Source of the DNA: Hymenobacter elongatus
Lineage (GTDB): Bacteria > Bacteroidota > Bacteroidia > Cytophagales > Hymenobacteraceae
Direction: 5' to 3'
Assembly: GCF_004745955.1 (NCBI RefSeq)
Contig: NZ_SRLD01000037.1
Coordinates: 1 to 56,322, forward strand
Length of the DNA: 56,322 bases
The notes under the pieces were generated by a model. That model was not told the origin of the DNA, searched no databases, and saw only the letters and a list, made by a program, of their open reading frames with translations. Position numbers and translations under genes: made by a program. Shown here one piece after another: positions 16,998-26,173 of the stretch. Numbering within the stretch: the first letter of the stretch is position 1; each line of letters starts with the position of its first letter.

Positions 16998-19382
16998 TTA
17001 AAATTTGAAGCTCTTGCTGAAAGACGGAATAATGGGAAACAGCGAAATCTGCTTGTACACCGATTTATCGGTCTGGGTCTGGCTGTCGAAATCGCGCGAC
17101 AGGTACATGTAGTAGGGGTTGCGGCGGCTGTAGGCATTGTAGAGGCTGAAGCTGTTGACGACTTCGCCCCACTTCTTTTTCTTGGTTTTGCTCAAGTCCA
17201 GATCGAGGCGATGGTAAGCGCGCATGCGGTAGCTGTTTCGTTCGCCATACTCCTCATACTGCTCGAAGGGAGCCAGCAGGTAGCGGCCTTGCGAAAGCGT
17301 CGTAGCGTTGCCGGTGCCATAGACCCAGGTGCCGGAAAGCGTGAAAGTGGGACTGAACTTATGAATCACGACCAGCGTGGCATCGTGGCGACGGTCGTAC
17401 TTATACGGGTAGAGCCGGCCCTGATTCAGCTCCGGAAACTTGCGGGTGCTCCAGGCCAGCGTGTAGCCGATCCAGCCCGTGGTGCGCCCCGATTTTTTCT
17501 GCAGAAACAGCTCCCCGCCGTAGGCCCAGCCCTGGCCGCTGGTCACCTTATCCTCCCATTTGTTGTCAACGGTTCCCAGAAAACTGGCTCCTTCACGGTA
17601 CTCAATCAGGTTTTGCATGGGCTTGTAGTAGCTCTCGAAGCTCAGCTCATACTCCTCGCCCCGGTGGCGCAGCGTGCGGGCCGCCCCAATGCTGACCTGC
17701 TGGGCTCTCTGGGGCTTTATCTTGGCCGTGGCGGGCACCCACAGGTCGGTGGGCAAGCCGATGCCGCTATTGGTGAGCAAGTGAATGTACTGCGTGGTGC
17801 GGGCGTAGGAGGCTTTCAGCGCCCACTCGTCGGTCAGCAGAAAGCGCGCCGCCAGCCGGGGCTCCAGCGAAGGATACAGCGTTTTATCGACCAGAAAGCT
17901 GTTGAGCCGCAGGCCGCCGTTTATCTTGAGGCGGTCGGTGAGGCGGTAGTCGTCCTCGGCGTAGAGGCTGGCTTCGTTGGCCAGGGTTTGCACGCCGGAG
18001 TTGATGTCGTCGCTGCCCACGCCTTTCACCTGCAGCGCGCCGGGCCGGAACGAGTGCAGAATATACTGCCCGCCGAACCGGATGTAATGGTCGGGGTTGG
18101 GTACATAGTCCAGGTCGGTTTTCAGGCTCAGGTCGCGGATGTTGGACAGGTAGTGCAGGGAGAATTTATCGACCCGCGACTGGCCGTTGGCGATAATCTT
18201 GCTTTCCTGGTCAATCCGGACGTTGAACTGGTATTTGCTGTAGGTGAAGTGGGTGTTCATAAACAGCCGGTCGTTCACCACGTGGTTCCAGCGCAGCGCC
18301 GAGGTCAGGTTGCCCCAGCCCAGGCCGTCGTTTTCCTTGTAGTAGCCGCCGTCGTTACTTTTGTCGTTGTAGCGACCGTAAAACTTGTCGTAACCGGTGT
18401 AAGCGCTCAGGTAGAGCCGGTCGCGGCGGCTTAGTTTCCAGTTGAGCTTGCCATTTAGATCATGAAAGAAATAGCCGACCGTGGGCCGCTCATCGTAGGG
18501 CACTCCCTCCCTGGATAGGGCGTAGTTGATCAGTGGGCGGGCCAGCAAGTCGATATAGGTGCGGCGGGCCGAGATAATGAACGAGGCCGTATCTTTTTTG
18601 ATGGGTCCTTCCAGGGTCAGCTTTGAGGCCACGATGCCAATGGCCCCTTCGCCGTGAAACTCCCGCATGTTGCCTTCCTTCATGGAGATATCCAGTACCG
18701 ACGACAGCCGGCCGCCGTAGCGGGCCGGGAACCCACCTTTTATTAGCTCCACATTGTTCAGCGCGTCGGCATTGAACACGGAAAAGAAGCCGAACAAGTG
18801 CGCCGCGTTGTACACTGGCGTGCCGTCGAGCAGAATCAGGTTCTGGTCGGGGGAGCCGCCGCGCACGTAGAGGCCGCTCTGGCCCTCGCCGCCGCTCTGC
18901 ACACCGGGCAGCAGCTGCAACACCTTCAGTACGTCGGTTTCTCCGAACAACGCCGGCAACATTTTGATCTGGCTGATCGGCACATTGATAGTGCCCATAC
19001 GGGTACTCTGGGCGATTTTCTCCTCCTTGGCCCCTATTACTTCCACGCCCGCCAGCTCCGCCGACAACGGCTGCAGCCGAAAGTCGTGGCTCACGCTCCG
19101 CTCCGCTTTGGCGGCGAAGCGGCCCTTCTCATACCCCAGATACGACACAAATAGCCGCACCGAGTCGGGGCCGGCGGGCAGCGTGAGAGAGTAGAAGCCG
19201 TAGTTGTTGGTGGCTGTGCCCTGGCCGGTGGCGGGGTTCATCACGGCCACGCCAATCAGGTTTTCGCCGGTGGCCAAGTCGCGCACGTAGCCGCTGATGG
19301 TGAGCTTGCCGCCCTGCTGGGCCTGGGCCGCAGTAGTTCCCAGCAGGCCACTGAGCAAGAGTGCTAATCGAAATAGACGCAT
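16998..19382 (-). CDS. TonB-dependent receptor with CarboxypepD_reg-like N-terminal domain
   Basis: A 794-residue outer-membrane receptor. The signal peptide (residues 1-21, ending AAQA) is followed by a carboxypeptidase regulatory-like domain (about 27-115, ISGYVRDLATGENLIGVAV). The plug domain (about 125-235) contains GLYVRGGSPDQNLILLDG, and a 22-strand-type barrel runs to the C-terminus, which ends in FSKSFKF. It imports a substrate using energy from TonB/ExbBD, encoded elsewhere. It forms a two-gene operon with the DUF4249 lipoprotein. This receptor/DUF4249 type is not the SusCD polysaccharide type, and the ligand is unknown. Confidence 0.93.
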   Translation of the reverse strand: MRLFRLALLLSGLLGTTAAQAQQGGKLTISGYVRDLATGENLIGVAVMNPATGQGTATNNYGFYSLTLPAGPDSVRLFVSYLGYEKGRFAAKAERSVSHDFRLQPLSAELAGVEVIGAKEEKIAQSTRMGTINVPISQIKMLPALFGETDVLKVLQLLPGVQSGGEGQSGLYVRGGSPDQNLILLDGTPVYNAAHLFGFFSVFNADALNNVELIKGGFPARYGGRLSSVLDISMKEGNMREFHGEGAIGIVASKLTLEGPIKKDTASFIISARRTYIDLLARPLINYALSREGVPYDERPTVGYFFHDLNGKLNWKLSRRDRLYLSAYTGYDKFYGRYNDKSNDGGYYKENDGLGWGNLTSALRWNHVVNDRLFMNTHFTYSKYQFNVRIDQESKIIANGQSRVDKFSLHYLSNIRDLSLKTDLDYVPNPDHYIRFGGQYILHSFRPGALQVKGVGSDDINSGVQTLANEASLYAEDDYRLTDRLKINGGLRLNSFLVDKTLYPSLEPRLAARFLLTDEWALKASYARTTQYIHLLTNSGIGLPTDLWVPATAKIKPQRAQQVSIGAARTLRHRGEEYELSFESYYKPMQNLIEYREGASFLGTVDNKWEDKVTSGQGWAYGGELFLQKKSGRTTGWIGYTLAWSTRKFPELNQGRLYPYKYDRRHDATLVVIHKFSPTFTLSGTWVYGTGNATTLSQGRYLLAPFEQYEEYGERNSYRMRAYHRLDLDLSKTKKKKWGEVVNSFSLYNAYSRRNPYYMYLSRDFDSQTQTDKSVYKQISLFPIIPSFSKSFKF

Positions 19383-19504
19383 AAAAAAGAGTAGTGAAAG
19401 GCTATAAAGTGAAGTAGCTGGTAAAGGCTCTGAAACGCCGAAGCCGGAAGATCTGGTATGCGTAGGATACAGGCAATTGCTAAAAGGTTGGCTGGCTGCT
19501 CAGT

Positions 19505-19541
19505 AAAAACGCCTGCCGTTTGGTGTAAACAGCAGGCGTTT
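19505..19541 (-). terminator. Terminator for the OmpH/Skp-like gene
   Basis: Perfect 10-bp arms 19507-19516 and 19532-19541 enclose a 15-base loop. Read on the minus strand the stem is followed by TTTTT, 28 bases after the stop of the 19569-20225 gene. Confidence 0.75.
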
Positions 19542-19568
19542 CACACGGGTCAACAGCCTGGAGAGGCA

Positions 19569-20225
19569 CTATTTTTTAGTCGTATACTCCTTGTTGAGGT
19601 GCTTCAGCACGGCATCGGTGATGTCGATGTCCTTGCGGCCGTAGGCAATAGTGCCGCTGGGCGAGGCAATGAGAATCAGCTTGTAGCCGTTGTCTTTGCC
19701 GTATTTTTCGATCTGCTTGTTCACGCGGCCCAGCACCTGCTGGGTCATTTTGGCTTCTTCTTCCTGCGCCTGGCGCTGCAGCTTCTCCTGGGCCTGGCCG
19801 GCCTGCTGCTGCTGAGCCTGCAGCTTCTGCTCGGTAGCAGCGCGCTGCTCGGGCGTCAGGCTCTCGGCCTGCTTCTGGTATTGCTGCACGGCTGCCTGGA
19901 AGCTACCTACCAGGGCTTGGTTCTGGCGCTCCCAGCCCCGGGCCTTCGCCTCGAAGCTGCGGCGGGCATCCGCCATGGCTTTGTAGCCTTCCAGCAGCTT
20001 GCCCGATTCCACGTAGGCTACTTTCTCGGTGTCGGCGACGGGCGCGGCGGGTTCGGCCACAGCTACGGCGGTGGTATCATCATCGGCGACGGCCACGGGC
20101 TGCACGGTCGCTACCGTGGCCGGGGCTGCCGGGGCAGCGGACTTGGAGGAGAAATGCAGGTAAAACAACACGGCCACGGCCACCACAAGTACGGCGTCGA
20201 TCAGCAGGCGCAAGGAAGTATTCAT
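19569..20225 (-). CDS. OmpH/Skp-family periplasmic chaperone-like protein
   Basis: A 218-residue protein. From the chosen start (20225) it begins with a hydrophobic anchor or uncleaved signal (about residues 8-24, IDAVLVVAVAVLFYLHF), then an Ala/Val/Pro-rich linker. Next comes a long Gln/Lys/Glu-rich coiled coil (about 95-175), and a C-terminal IASPSGTIAYGRKDIDIT strand-turn motif typical of Skp/OmpH. Skp trimers hold unfolded outer-membrane proteins with their coiled-coil arms. The family is usually beside bamA, but here the nearest gene is the TonB receptor, so this may be a paralogue. The N-terminal membrane anchor plus linker is unusual compared with soluble Skp. Confidence 0.85.
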   Translation of the reverse strand: MNTSLRLLIDAVLVVAVAVLFYLHFSSKSAAPAAPATVATVQPVAVADDDTTAVAVAEPAAPVADTEKVAYVESGKLLEGYKAMADARRSFEAKARGWERQNQALVGSFQAAVQQYQKQAESLTPEQRAATEQKLQAQQQQAGQAQEKLQRQAQEEEAKMTQQVLGRVNKQIEKYGKDNGYKLILIASPSGTIAYGRKDIDITDAVLKHLNKEYTTKK

Positions 20226-20295
20226 TCGGTAAAAAAGGATAAAGGAGAGAAACTGCCCGTCAATGGCTGTCCAAAGAAACACAAAAAGCCGCAAG

Positions 20296-20502
20296 CTAGC
20301 TGCCTGTCGGCTCGTTTATCGTTGCTTTTACTAGCCGTTCCTCGCCCAGCATGGCGTAGACATATTCATCGCCCCACACGCCCTCGAACCAGATATTCTG
20401 GCAAAAATGCACCTCCCGCCGCATTCCGACACCAGCCAGCAGCCGCACTGAGACGTAGTTCAGGCAGTCGGTGACGGCCCGCCTGCGGTGTAACTTCAGC
20501 AT
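20296..20502 (-). pseudogene. GNAT acetyltransferase remnant (C-terminal part only)
   Basis: A 68-codon frame whose residues 14-55 match the end of RimJ/RimL-type GNAT acetyltransferases. It carries LNYVSVRLLAGVGMRREVHF (helix after the acetyl-CoA loop and the conserved G-x-R-x-E strand) and FEGVWGDEYVYAML (the terminal strand with W-x-D). A full GNAT needs about 100 more N-terminal residues. An in-frame stop lies about 19 codons upstream, and the next gene ends only 50 bases away, so the rest is gone. It is most likely a decayed gene, unlikely to be functional. Confidence 0.65.
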
Positions 20503-20552
20503 GCGTACAGTAGACTCTATAAGCTGGACTGTCAGCGGGTCTTTTTACGAAA

Positions 20553-21602
20553 CTACTCTATTTCCTCCAACTCTTCGGGGCCGCCGGGCTTCTCATTAAA
20601 GGGCGGATTACGGGCCAGGCGGGCCGCTTCGGCTTCATCCACGAGGCCTACGTGCAGCAGCGCATCCCCCTGGTTTACCACCGGCATATGATTCAGACCA
20701 ATGATGTAGCCCGACACCGGCGACTCGAGCCGCACCGCCTGCTCGCCGTAGGGGTCGGCCACACTGCCGTAGGTCTGGCCTTTTTCCAGGTACTGCCCGT
20801 TTTGCACATGGCTGCGAAACAAGCCCGCAAACTTGGCCCGCAGCCAGGTATGGCGCAAACACACGATGGTAGGCTGGGCCAGCGGAGCCGCTTCAGCTAC
20901 CATACCCAAGTGGTGCAACACCCGAAAAGTGCCCGCTATTGCCAGTTCAATGCCGGCCTCATCGAGCCGCAGCGACTCTCCGGCCTCGTACACGATGATG
21001 GACTTCTCCTGCTTGAAGGCCGCTTCGCGCAACGAGCCCGGCCGCAGCGCCGAGTGCAGCGTGAAGGGTGCCGCAAATGCCTGGGCCAACGCGTCGCCCT
21101 GCGGGAAACCCAGCTGGCAGCGCACCTGCGGGTAATTGCTACGGGCGGCACCGCCCGTATGAAAATCGATTCCACAGTCGACTAGTGGCATAATCTCGCG
21201 CATGAACCGGTGGGCTACGCGGCTGGCCAACGAGCCGCGCGGGTGCCCCGGAAAGCTACGATTCACGTCTTTGCCGTCGGGCACCTCGCGGCTGAAATTA
21301 AGGAAGCCGTAAATATTCAGGATGGGAATGGCAATGACCGAGCCCCGGAGCGGGTGCAGCAGGTCGCGCCGGATCAGGCGGCGGATGGTTTCGATGCCGT
21401 TCACTTCGTCGCCGTGCATGCCCGCCAGCAGCAGCACCGTGGGGCCGGGCTTGGTCGAGCGGAATATATGGACGGGCACGTCGATAACGGTTCCCGAGGG
21501 CAGGCGCGAAATCACGAGCCGCGTCAGCACTTGCTCGCCGGGCCGAATGGTGAGGCCGTTGAGGTGCATATTGACGGGGGTGGCAAACGGGGCTTCCAGC
21601 AA
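20553..21602 (-). CDS. M14-family succinylglutamate desuccinylase/aspartoacylase-like deacylase
   Basis: A 349-residue zinc hydrolase of the AstE/AspA group. Zinc ligands are His63 and Glu66 in GMHGDEVNG and His148 in DFHTGG. DVNRSFPG (112-119) is the substrate-binding Asn-Arg segment, and the catalytic Glu is probably in VYEAGE. The C-terminal third is a beta-rich domain with SPVSGYIIG, like a biotinyl/lipoyl-type barrel. It is encoded downstream of a RimK-type ligase and a retropepsin-like protease; this trio recurs in many genomes and is probably linked to adding and trimming glutamates on ribosomal protein S6 or another target. Substrate here is not proven. Confidence 0.9.
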   Translation of the reverse strand: MLEAPFATPVNMHLNGLTIRPGEQVLTRLVISRLPSGTVIDVPVHIFRSTKPGPTVLLLAGMHGDEVNGIETIRRLIRRDLLHPLRGSVIAIPILNIYGFLNFSREVPDGKDVNRSFPGHPRGSLASRVAHRFMREIMPLVDCGIDFHTGGAARSNYPQVRCQLGFPQGDALAQAFAAPFTLHSALRPGSLREAAFKQEKSIIVYEAGESLRLDEAGIELAIAGTFRVLHHLGMVAEAAPLAQPTIVCLRHTWLRAKFAGLFRSHVQNGQYLEKGQTYGSVADPYGEQAVRLESPVSGYIIGLNHMPVVNQGDALLHVGLVDEAEAARLARNPPFNEKPGGPEELEEIE

Positions 21603-21787
21603 AATTGAGGTACGCTAAAGCTGCGTAACGACCGGACGCAGGTCGGGACCGGGCCTACTGCCCGCTCAGAATGGGTGCAAGTTTCAAAAATTTGCTTGAT
21701 TACTTGCTGCTGAAGCAGATCGGCAACGGGCAAAACGAATTGCTACTCTGCTGTATACACACGGCAAAAAAATTCACTTCGTCTTCT

Positions 21788-22747
21788 TTACCGCAGCGGT
21801 GTATCCGACTGCGAATCGGGCATGGCTTCAGCGGCTTTTTTTTCGCTGGCGGTTTCCCGGCTTTTGGTTCTGCGCTGGGTTAGGGCTTCGGTGTACTCGA
21901 TAATTTTGCCCGCAATATCGAGGCCGGTGGCTTTCTCGATGCCCTCCAGCCCCGGCGACGAATTGACTTCCAGCACCAGCGGCCCACGCTTGCTTTGCAG
22001 CATGTCGACGCCGGCAATGCCCAGGCCCAGGGCTTTAGTGGCCAGTAGGGCAGCGGCTTTTTCGGCCCGCGTGAGCTTGACGAGCGTACCGGTGCCGCCC
22101 CGGTGCAGGTTCGAGCGGAACTCGCCTTCCTTGCCTTGGCGCTTCATCGCGCCCACTACTTCGCCGTTTACCACGAAAGCGCGCAAATCGGCACCCTTGC
22201 TTTCGGCAATAAACTCCTGCACAATGATGCGGGCTTTGAGGTTGTGAAAGGCCTCAATAACGGACTGCGCCGCCTTTTCCGACTCGGCCAGCACCACGCC
22301 CAACCCCTGGGTGCCTTCGAGCAGCTTGATGATAACCGGCGCGCCTCCCACTAGGCCAATCAGCTCCGAAACCTCGTTGGAATAGTTGGTAAAAGCCGTT
22401 TTGGGCATGCCTACGCCGGCCCGCGACAAAATCTGCATGGAGCGCAGCTTGTCGCGCGAGCGAATAATGGCCTGGCTTTCGACGGCCGTTTTCACCTTCA
22501 TCATTTCGAACTGCCGCACCACGGCCGTGCCATAGAACGTGGCCGAGGCCCCGATGCGCGGAATGATGGCATCGACTTTTTCCAGCGGTTTATCAAGGTA
22601 CACGATGCCGGGAGCCCCTTTTTCAAGGATCAGATTACACTTCATATGATCCACGACGACGACGTCGTGGCCTCGTTGTCGGGCCGCTTCCACCAGGCGG
22701 GTGGTGGAGTATAGCTTCGGCTCACGCGACAGAATCGCAAGTTTCAT
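21788..22747 (-). CDS. rimK: RimK-type alpha-L-glutamate ligase (ATP-grasp)
   Basis: A 319-residue ATP-grasp ligase. Start 22747 gives MKLAILSREPKLYSTTRLVE, the RimK N-terminus; the longer frame adds 23 unrelated residues. The N-terminal pre-ATP-grasp domain spans ~1-95, and the ATP-binding region includes VIIKLLEGTQGLGVVLAE. The metal/phosphate site is LEVNSSPGLEGIEKATG near 285-300. RimK adds glutamates to the C-terminus of ribosomal protein S6. The last ~30 residues are a Lys/Glu/Ser-rich tail. It lies between the protease-like RimB gene and the M14 deacylase on the same strand. The acceptor protein is inferred from family knowledge. Confidence 0.92.
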   Translation of the reverse strand: MKLAILSREPKLYSTTRLVEAARQRGHDVVVVDHMKCNLILEKGAPGIVYLDKPLEKVDAIIPRIGASATFYGTAVVRQFEMMKVKTAVESQAIIRSRDKLRSMQILSRAGVGMPKTAFTNYSNEVSELIGLVGGAPVIIKLLEGTQGLGVVLAESEKAAQSVIEAFHNLKARIIVQEFIAESKGADLRAFVVNGEVVGAMKRQGKEGEFRSNLHRGGTGTLVKLTRAEKAAALLATKALGLGIAGVDMLQSKRGPLVLEVNSSPGLEGIEKATGLDIAGKIIEYTEALTQRRTKSRETASEKKAAEAMPDSQSDTPLR

Positions 22748-22837
22748 CGGTAGTGGTGTCTTGGAGGAGAGAGGGAGAAGGGCGGCAGCGGTGGTAGTGG
22801 ACTGCAAAGGAAGCACGCAAAGCGTTTAGGGCCGCAC

Positions 22838-23302
22838 TTAATTGGCGGCAGGCTGAAATCGGGCGGAAAGATTGCGCCGGGTAACGTCGACCACGAACCG
22901 GCCGCGCCGCAGCAGCAGCCGCCCGATCAGGACGGGATATTTCATGTCGGAGCGGTCGGAGAGCGAGAATTCGGTCTGAAAGTCTTCGTTGAACAGCCGG
23001 ATAACGGTGTGGATAACGTAGCGTTCCTGCACGTCGCCGTTAGAGCTTTTAATATCGCGCAGCGTGAAGTCCAGAAATTCCATGGGCCGCCCGTTGAAGT
23101 TGGGGTGCGTGTCGTCGAGGAGCTGCACGCGCAGCAGCTCGCGGCCATCGGGCAGGCGCTCGACGTAGATGTTGGAGCAGTGAATGGCCCCGGTGTAGGC
23201 TCCGGTATCGACCTTGGCTTCTACCCCCTGGATGTTGAACTGCGGAAAATCCACCAGCTCACGGCGGCCCACTACTCGCTTCGGAACACGCGGCTTTTTC
23301 AT
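22838..23302 (-). CDS. Retropepsin-like aspartic protease, RimB/ATP-dependent zinc protease family
   Basis: A 154-residue protein of PF05618. Start 23302 (MKKPRVPKRVVGRRELVDFP) is the family N-terminus. The single aspartic-protease-like motif is DTGA at residues 32-35, followed by AYTGAIHCSN. The C-terminal VLIGRLLLRRGRFVVDV completes the fold. These proteins are retropepsin-like and form homodimers; RimB homologues process the glutamate tail added by RimK. It is the first gene of the rimB-rimK-deacylase set, 90 bases upstream of rimK. The older family name 'zinc protease' is not supported by zinc ligands here. Confidence 0.88.
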   Translation of the reverse strand: MKKPRVPKRVVGRRELVDFPQFNIQGVEAKVDTGAYTGAIHCSNIYVERLPDGRELLRVQLLDDTHPNFNGRPMEFLDFTLRDIKSSNGDVQERYVIHTVIRLFNEDFQTEFSLSDRSDMKYPVLIGRLLLRRGRFVVDVTRRNLSARFQPAAN

Positions 23303-23372
23303 CGGGGGCAAGATAGGGAAGGGGAACGTGTGAGAAGATAGAACGGTAAGTTTTATGTTTCGACGGTAGGTC

Positions 23373-23493
23373 CCATCTATCATTCTGAGCATGCCGCGCC
23401 TATAGCTGCCGCAGTGGGCATTCCTCCCCCACCCCGCTATGCTTGCCTACACTGTGGCAAAGCCCTCTACCGCACCAGTGGTAAAGGGCTTTG
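23373..23493. repeat. Partial copy of the 1968-2126 repeat family
   Basis: The left end ccatctatcattctgagc (23373-23390) matches the left end of the 1968 element at 16 of 18 positions. The inner hairpin 23458-23471/23480-23493 repeats its caaagccct core with 13 of 14 bases paired. The right outer arm is missing. The gap 23303-23592 between rimB and the dehydrogenase holds nothing else I recognise. Confidence 0.65.
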
Positions 23494-23592
23494 GACGTTG
23501 ACTGGCGGGTGTCGCGCAGATGTCTTTCACAAGTGTGCCCCAAAGGCCGGATGCCCGCTACTACGGCGGCAACGCACCGGTTCAATTTCCCA

Positions 23593-24717
23593 CTAGCCTT
23601 TGTAGCTGATGCGATATACGGCGTCGTTCTGGTCGTCGGAGAGCAGCAGGGAGCCGTCGGGCAGTTGCAGCAGGCACACGGGCCTGCCCCAGCTTTTCTG
23701 GCCCTGCAGCCAGCCTTCGGCGAAGGTTTCGTAGCTGGTCGCCTGCTTGCCGCTGGCATCGAGCTTCACGAGCGAGATGCGGTAGCCAATTTTGCTGCTC
23801 CGGTTCCAGGAGCCGTGCTCGGGAATAAAAATCTGGTTGCGGTACTGAGCCGGAAACTGCTTGCCGGTGTAGAACTTCATGCCCAGCGCCGCCACATGCG
23901 GGCCCAGCTTGCGGGCGGGCTTGGTGTAGGTAGCCGCCGACTTGCCCTGGCTCAGCTCCGGATCGGCTACATCGCCGGCAAAAAAGTAGGGAAAGCCAAA
24001 GTGCAGGCCCGGGGTAGCGGCGCGATTCAGCTCATCGGAAGGCGTGTTGTCGCCGAGCTGGTCGCGGCCGTTGTCGGTAAACCACATGGCTTTATCCACG
24101 GGGCTCCAGTCGAAGCCCACGGTGTTGCGCACGCCTTTGGCCACGGTTTCAAAAGCCGAGCCGTCGGCGTTCATGCGGTTGATGGTGCCAAAAACCGGTT
24201 CTTCCGGCTCACAGGAGTTGCAGGGGGCGCCCACCGGAATGTAGAGCTTGCCATCGGGGCCAAAGGCAATATAGCGGTAGCCGTGCCAGTCCTTGTTGGG
24301 CAGTTGGTTGTATACCACTGCCGGCTTGGGCTTCTGCTTCAAGGTTTTGGCAATGTTGTCGTAGCGCACTATCCGGTTGATTTCGGCTACGTAGAGAGCT
24401 CCGTTGCGCACGGCCACGCCGTTGGGGGCGTTCAGGCCGGTAGCAATAGTGACGACCTCATCGGCGCGGCCGTCTTTGTTGCGGTCGGGCAGGGCGTATA
24501 CTTTGTCGTCTTTGGTGCCCACGTACACGGTGCCATCGGGGCCCACGGCCAGCTCCCGGGCGCTTTTCACACCCTGCGCGAAGTAACTGATGGTGAAGCC
24601 CGCCGGCAGCTTAATCTTGCTCAGATTGGCATCGGCGGCGGCAGTCGGACGGTCGGGGCTGGAAGCCAGGGCCAGCGGAGCCAGCAGCACAAGAGGAAGT
24701 AGTCGGCGCGTTGTCAT
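23593..24717 (-). CDS. PQQ-dependent sugar dehydrogenase-like protein (sorbosone/glucose dehydrogenase fold)
   Basis: A 374-residue exported protein. Residues 1-27 are a signal peptide (MTTRRLLPLVLLAPLALAS), and the rest forms a six-bladed beta-propeller. Typical blade motifs are ARELAVGPDGTVYVG, RYIAFGPDGKLYIPVG, GVRNTVGFDWSPVDKAMWF and IPEHGSWNRSSKIGYR. These match soluble glucose/sorbosone dehydrogenases that use PQQ and calcium in the periplasm. CNSCEPEEP in the fourth blade might form a disulfide. The gene stands alone, in a transcription unit separate from rimB. Cofactor and sugar are inferred from family only. Confidence 0.88.
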   Translation of the reverse strand: MTTRRLLPLVLLAPLALASSPDRPTAAADANLSKIKLPAGFTISYFAQGVKSARELAVGPDGTVYVGTKDDKVYALPDRNKDGRADEVVTIATGLNAPNGVAVRNGALYVAEINRIVRYDNIAKTLKQKPKPAVVYNQLPNKDWHGYRYIAFGPDGKLYIPVGAPCNSCEPEEPVFGTINRMNADGSAFETVAKGVRNTVGFDWSPVDKAMWFTDNGRDQLGDNTPSDELNRAATPGLHFGFPYFFAGDVADPELSQGKSAATYTKPARKLGPHVAALGMKFYTGKQFPAQYRNQIFIPEHGSWNRSSKIGYRISLVKLDASGKQATSYETFAEGWLQGQKSWGRPVCLLQLPDGSLLLSDDQNDAVYRISYKG

Positions 24718-24998
24718 ACTGCCTCAAACCGTCAGCTTCGTCCGAAGGTTGCGCCTGGCGTGGTGCTTGTGAATTGTTGCCTATCTGGGGGACCAGCCTA
24801 TACTTCGCCTGTAGCCTCACCACAACTGCTAAAAGAAACCCGGCGCGGCTCAAGTATCGGACGCGGCAGTTCGTCTGTCCAGTCAACATCGCCACATAAC
24901 GCTACGCTCGTTTCCGGCTTTCCTGAAACGTGCCTCTTGTCTAGTTCTATCAGTCATTGGACCGACTGCGGGTCCCCGTCTCTACTTCACTCCTCCGT

Positions 24999-26126
24999 AT
25001 GCGCACCCCCCTGAGAATTCTTGTTCGCCTGGCCGTCAGTCTCACTGCCTTGTTGCTGGTAGCGGGGGTGGCCTTCGCCAATCTGAGTCCGGAACTGGGC
25101 GGCAAGCCGACCAAGGCGCAACGGCGGGCCTACGCCCAGTCGGGCCATTACCAGGATGGGGAGTTTCGGAACCTGGTGCCCACAGCCCTGATGACCGGTG
25201 GCAGCAGCACCCTTTGCATGCTCTGGCGCTTTCTGTTCGATAAAGATCCGCTGGCCACGCCCGCCGCGCCCCTGCCCATGCAGGTGCTCGATTCGCTCAG
25301 CATTACCCGCAAAACCACCGACCTGGTGCGTGTGACGTGGTTTGGCCACTCGGCCAGCCTGGTAGAAATAGCCGGCCAGAACATCCTGCTGGACCCGATG
25401 CTGAGCGTGGAAATGGGGCCGATTCCGTGGCTGACGCCCAACCGCTACAACCCCCGGCTGGCCATTACGGCCGAACAGCTGCCGCCCATCGACGCGGTCC
25501 TGATTTCGCACGACCACTACGACCACCTCGACTACCAGACCATTCGCCGCCTGAAGGAGAAAGTGCGCCATTTCTACGTGCCGCTGGGCGTGGGGGCCCA
25601 CCTGCTGACCTGGGGAGTGGCTCCGGCCCGCGTCACGGAACTGGATTGGAACGACTCCGTGCAGCTGCCGGGCCTAACCATCGTCAGCACCCCCGCCCGG
25701 CACTTTTCCGGGCGGGGCCTCACCAACCGCAATTCCACGTCCTGGAGCTCCTGGGTACTCAAGTCGGCTACCAAGCGCATTTTCTATAGCGGCGACGGAG
25801 GCTACGGCCCCCACTTTCGCGCCATCGGGCAGCAGCACGGCCCCTTCGATCTGGCCCTGATGGAGTGCGGGCAGTATGACGCGCAATGGGCCGAGATTCA
25901 TATGCTGCCCGAGCAAACCGTGCAGGCCACGCTCGACGTGCGAGCCCAGGTATTGCTGCCCGTGCACTGGAGCGCCTTCACGGAGGCCAACCACGCCTGG
26001 AATGACCCCGTCCGGCGAGCCACGGCGGAGGCGGCGCGCCTACGGCTGGCCATCACCACGCCTCAGCTCGGCCAGCCTGTGACATTGGGTACCGGCCCGC
26101 TGCCGCAATCGTTGTGGTGGCAATAA
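24999..26126 (+). CDS. MBL-fold metallo-hydrolase, NAPE-PLD/UlaG-like
   Basis: A 375-residue metallo-beta-lactamase-fold protein with an N-terminal hydrophobic segment (about 8-27) that could be a signal or anchor. VTWFGHSASLVEI (112-124) opens the MBL domain, the zinc motif HDHYDHLD is at 171-178, and further ligands are expected in TPARHFSGRG, YSGDGGYG and LPVHWSAF. This pattern is the lactonase/NAPE-PLD branch, which hydrolyses phosphodiester or lactone bonds. The start at 24999 was chosen because it gives a basic N-terminus followed by the hydrophobic stretch. Substrate unknown. Confidence 0.88.
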   Translation: MRTPLRILVRLAVSLTALLLVAGVAFANLSPELGGKPTKAQRRAYAQSGHYQDGEFRNLVPTALMTGGSSTLCMLWRFLFDKDPLATPAAPLPMQVLDSLSITRKTTDLVRVTWFGHSASLVEIAGQNILLDPMLSVEMGPIPWLTPNRYNPRLAITAEQLPPIDAVLISHDHYDHLDYQTIRRLKEKVRHFYVPLGVGAHLLTWGVAPARVTELDWNDSVQLPGLTIVSTPARHFSGRGLTNRNSTSWSSWVLKSATKRIFYSGDGGYGPHFRAIGQQHGPFDLALMECGQYDAQWAEIHMLPEQTVQATLDVRAQVLLPVHWSAFTEANHAWNDPVRRATAEAARLRLAITTPQLGQPVTLGTGPLPQSLWWQ

Positions 26127-26173
26127 GAGTGCATTAGCCCAAGGGCCGTTACGCCTGAGATATGGCGAAGTAC

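Noticed and set aside
17211..18434. 407-codon plus-strand frame
   Set aside because: Antisense to the TonB receptor.
23491..24702. 403-codon plus-strand frame
   Set aside because: Antisense to the sugar dehydrogenase; low-information Val/Gly/His-rich translation typical of GC-rich shadows.
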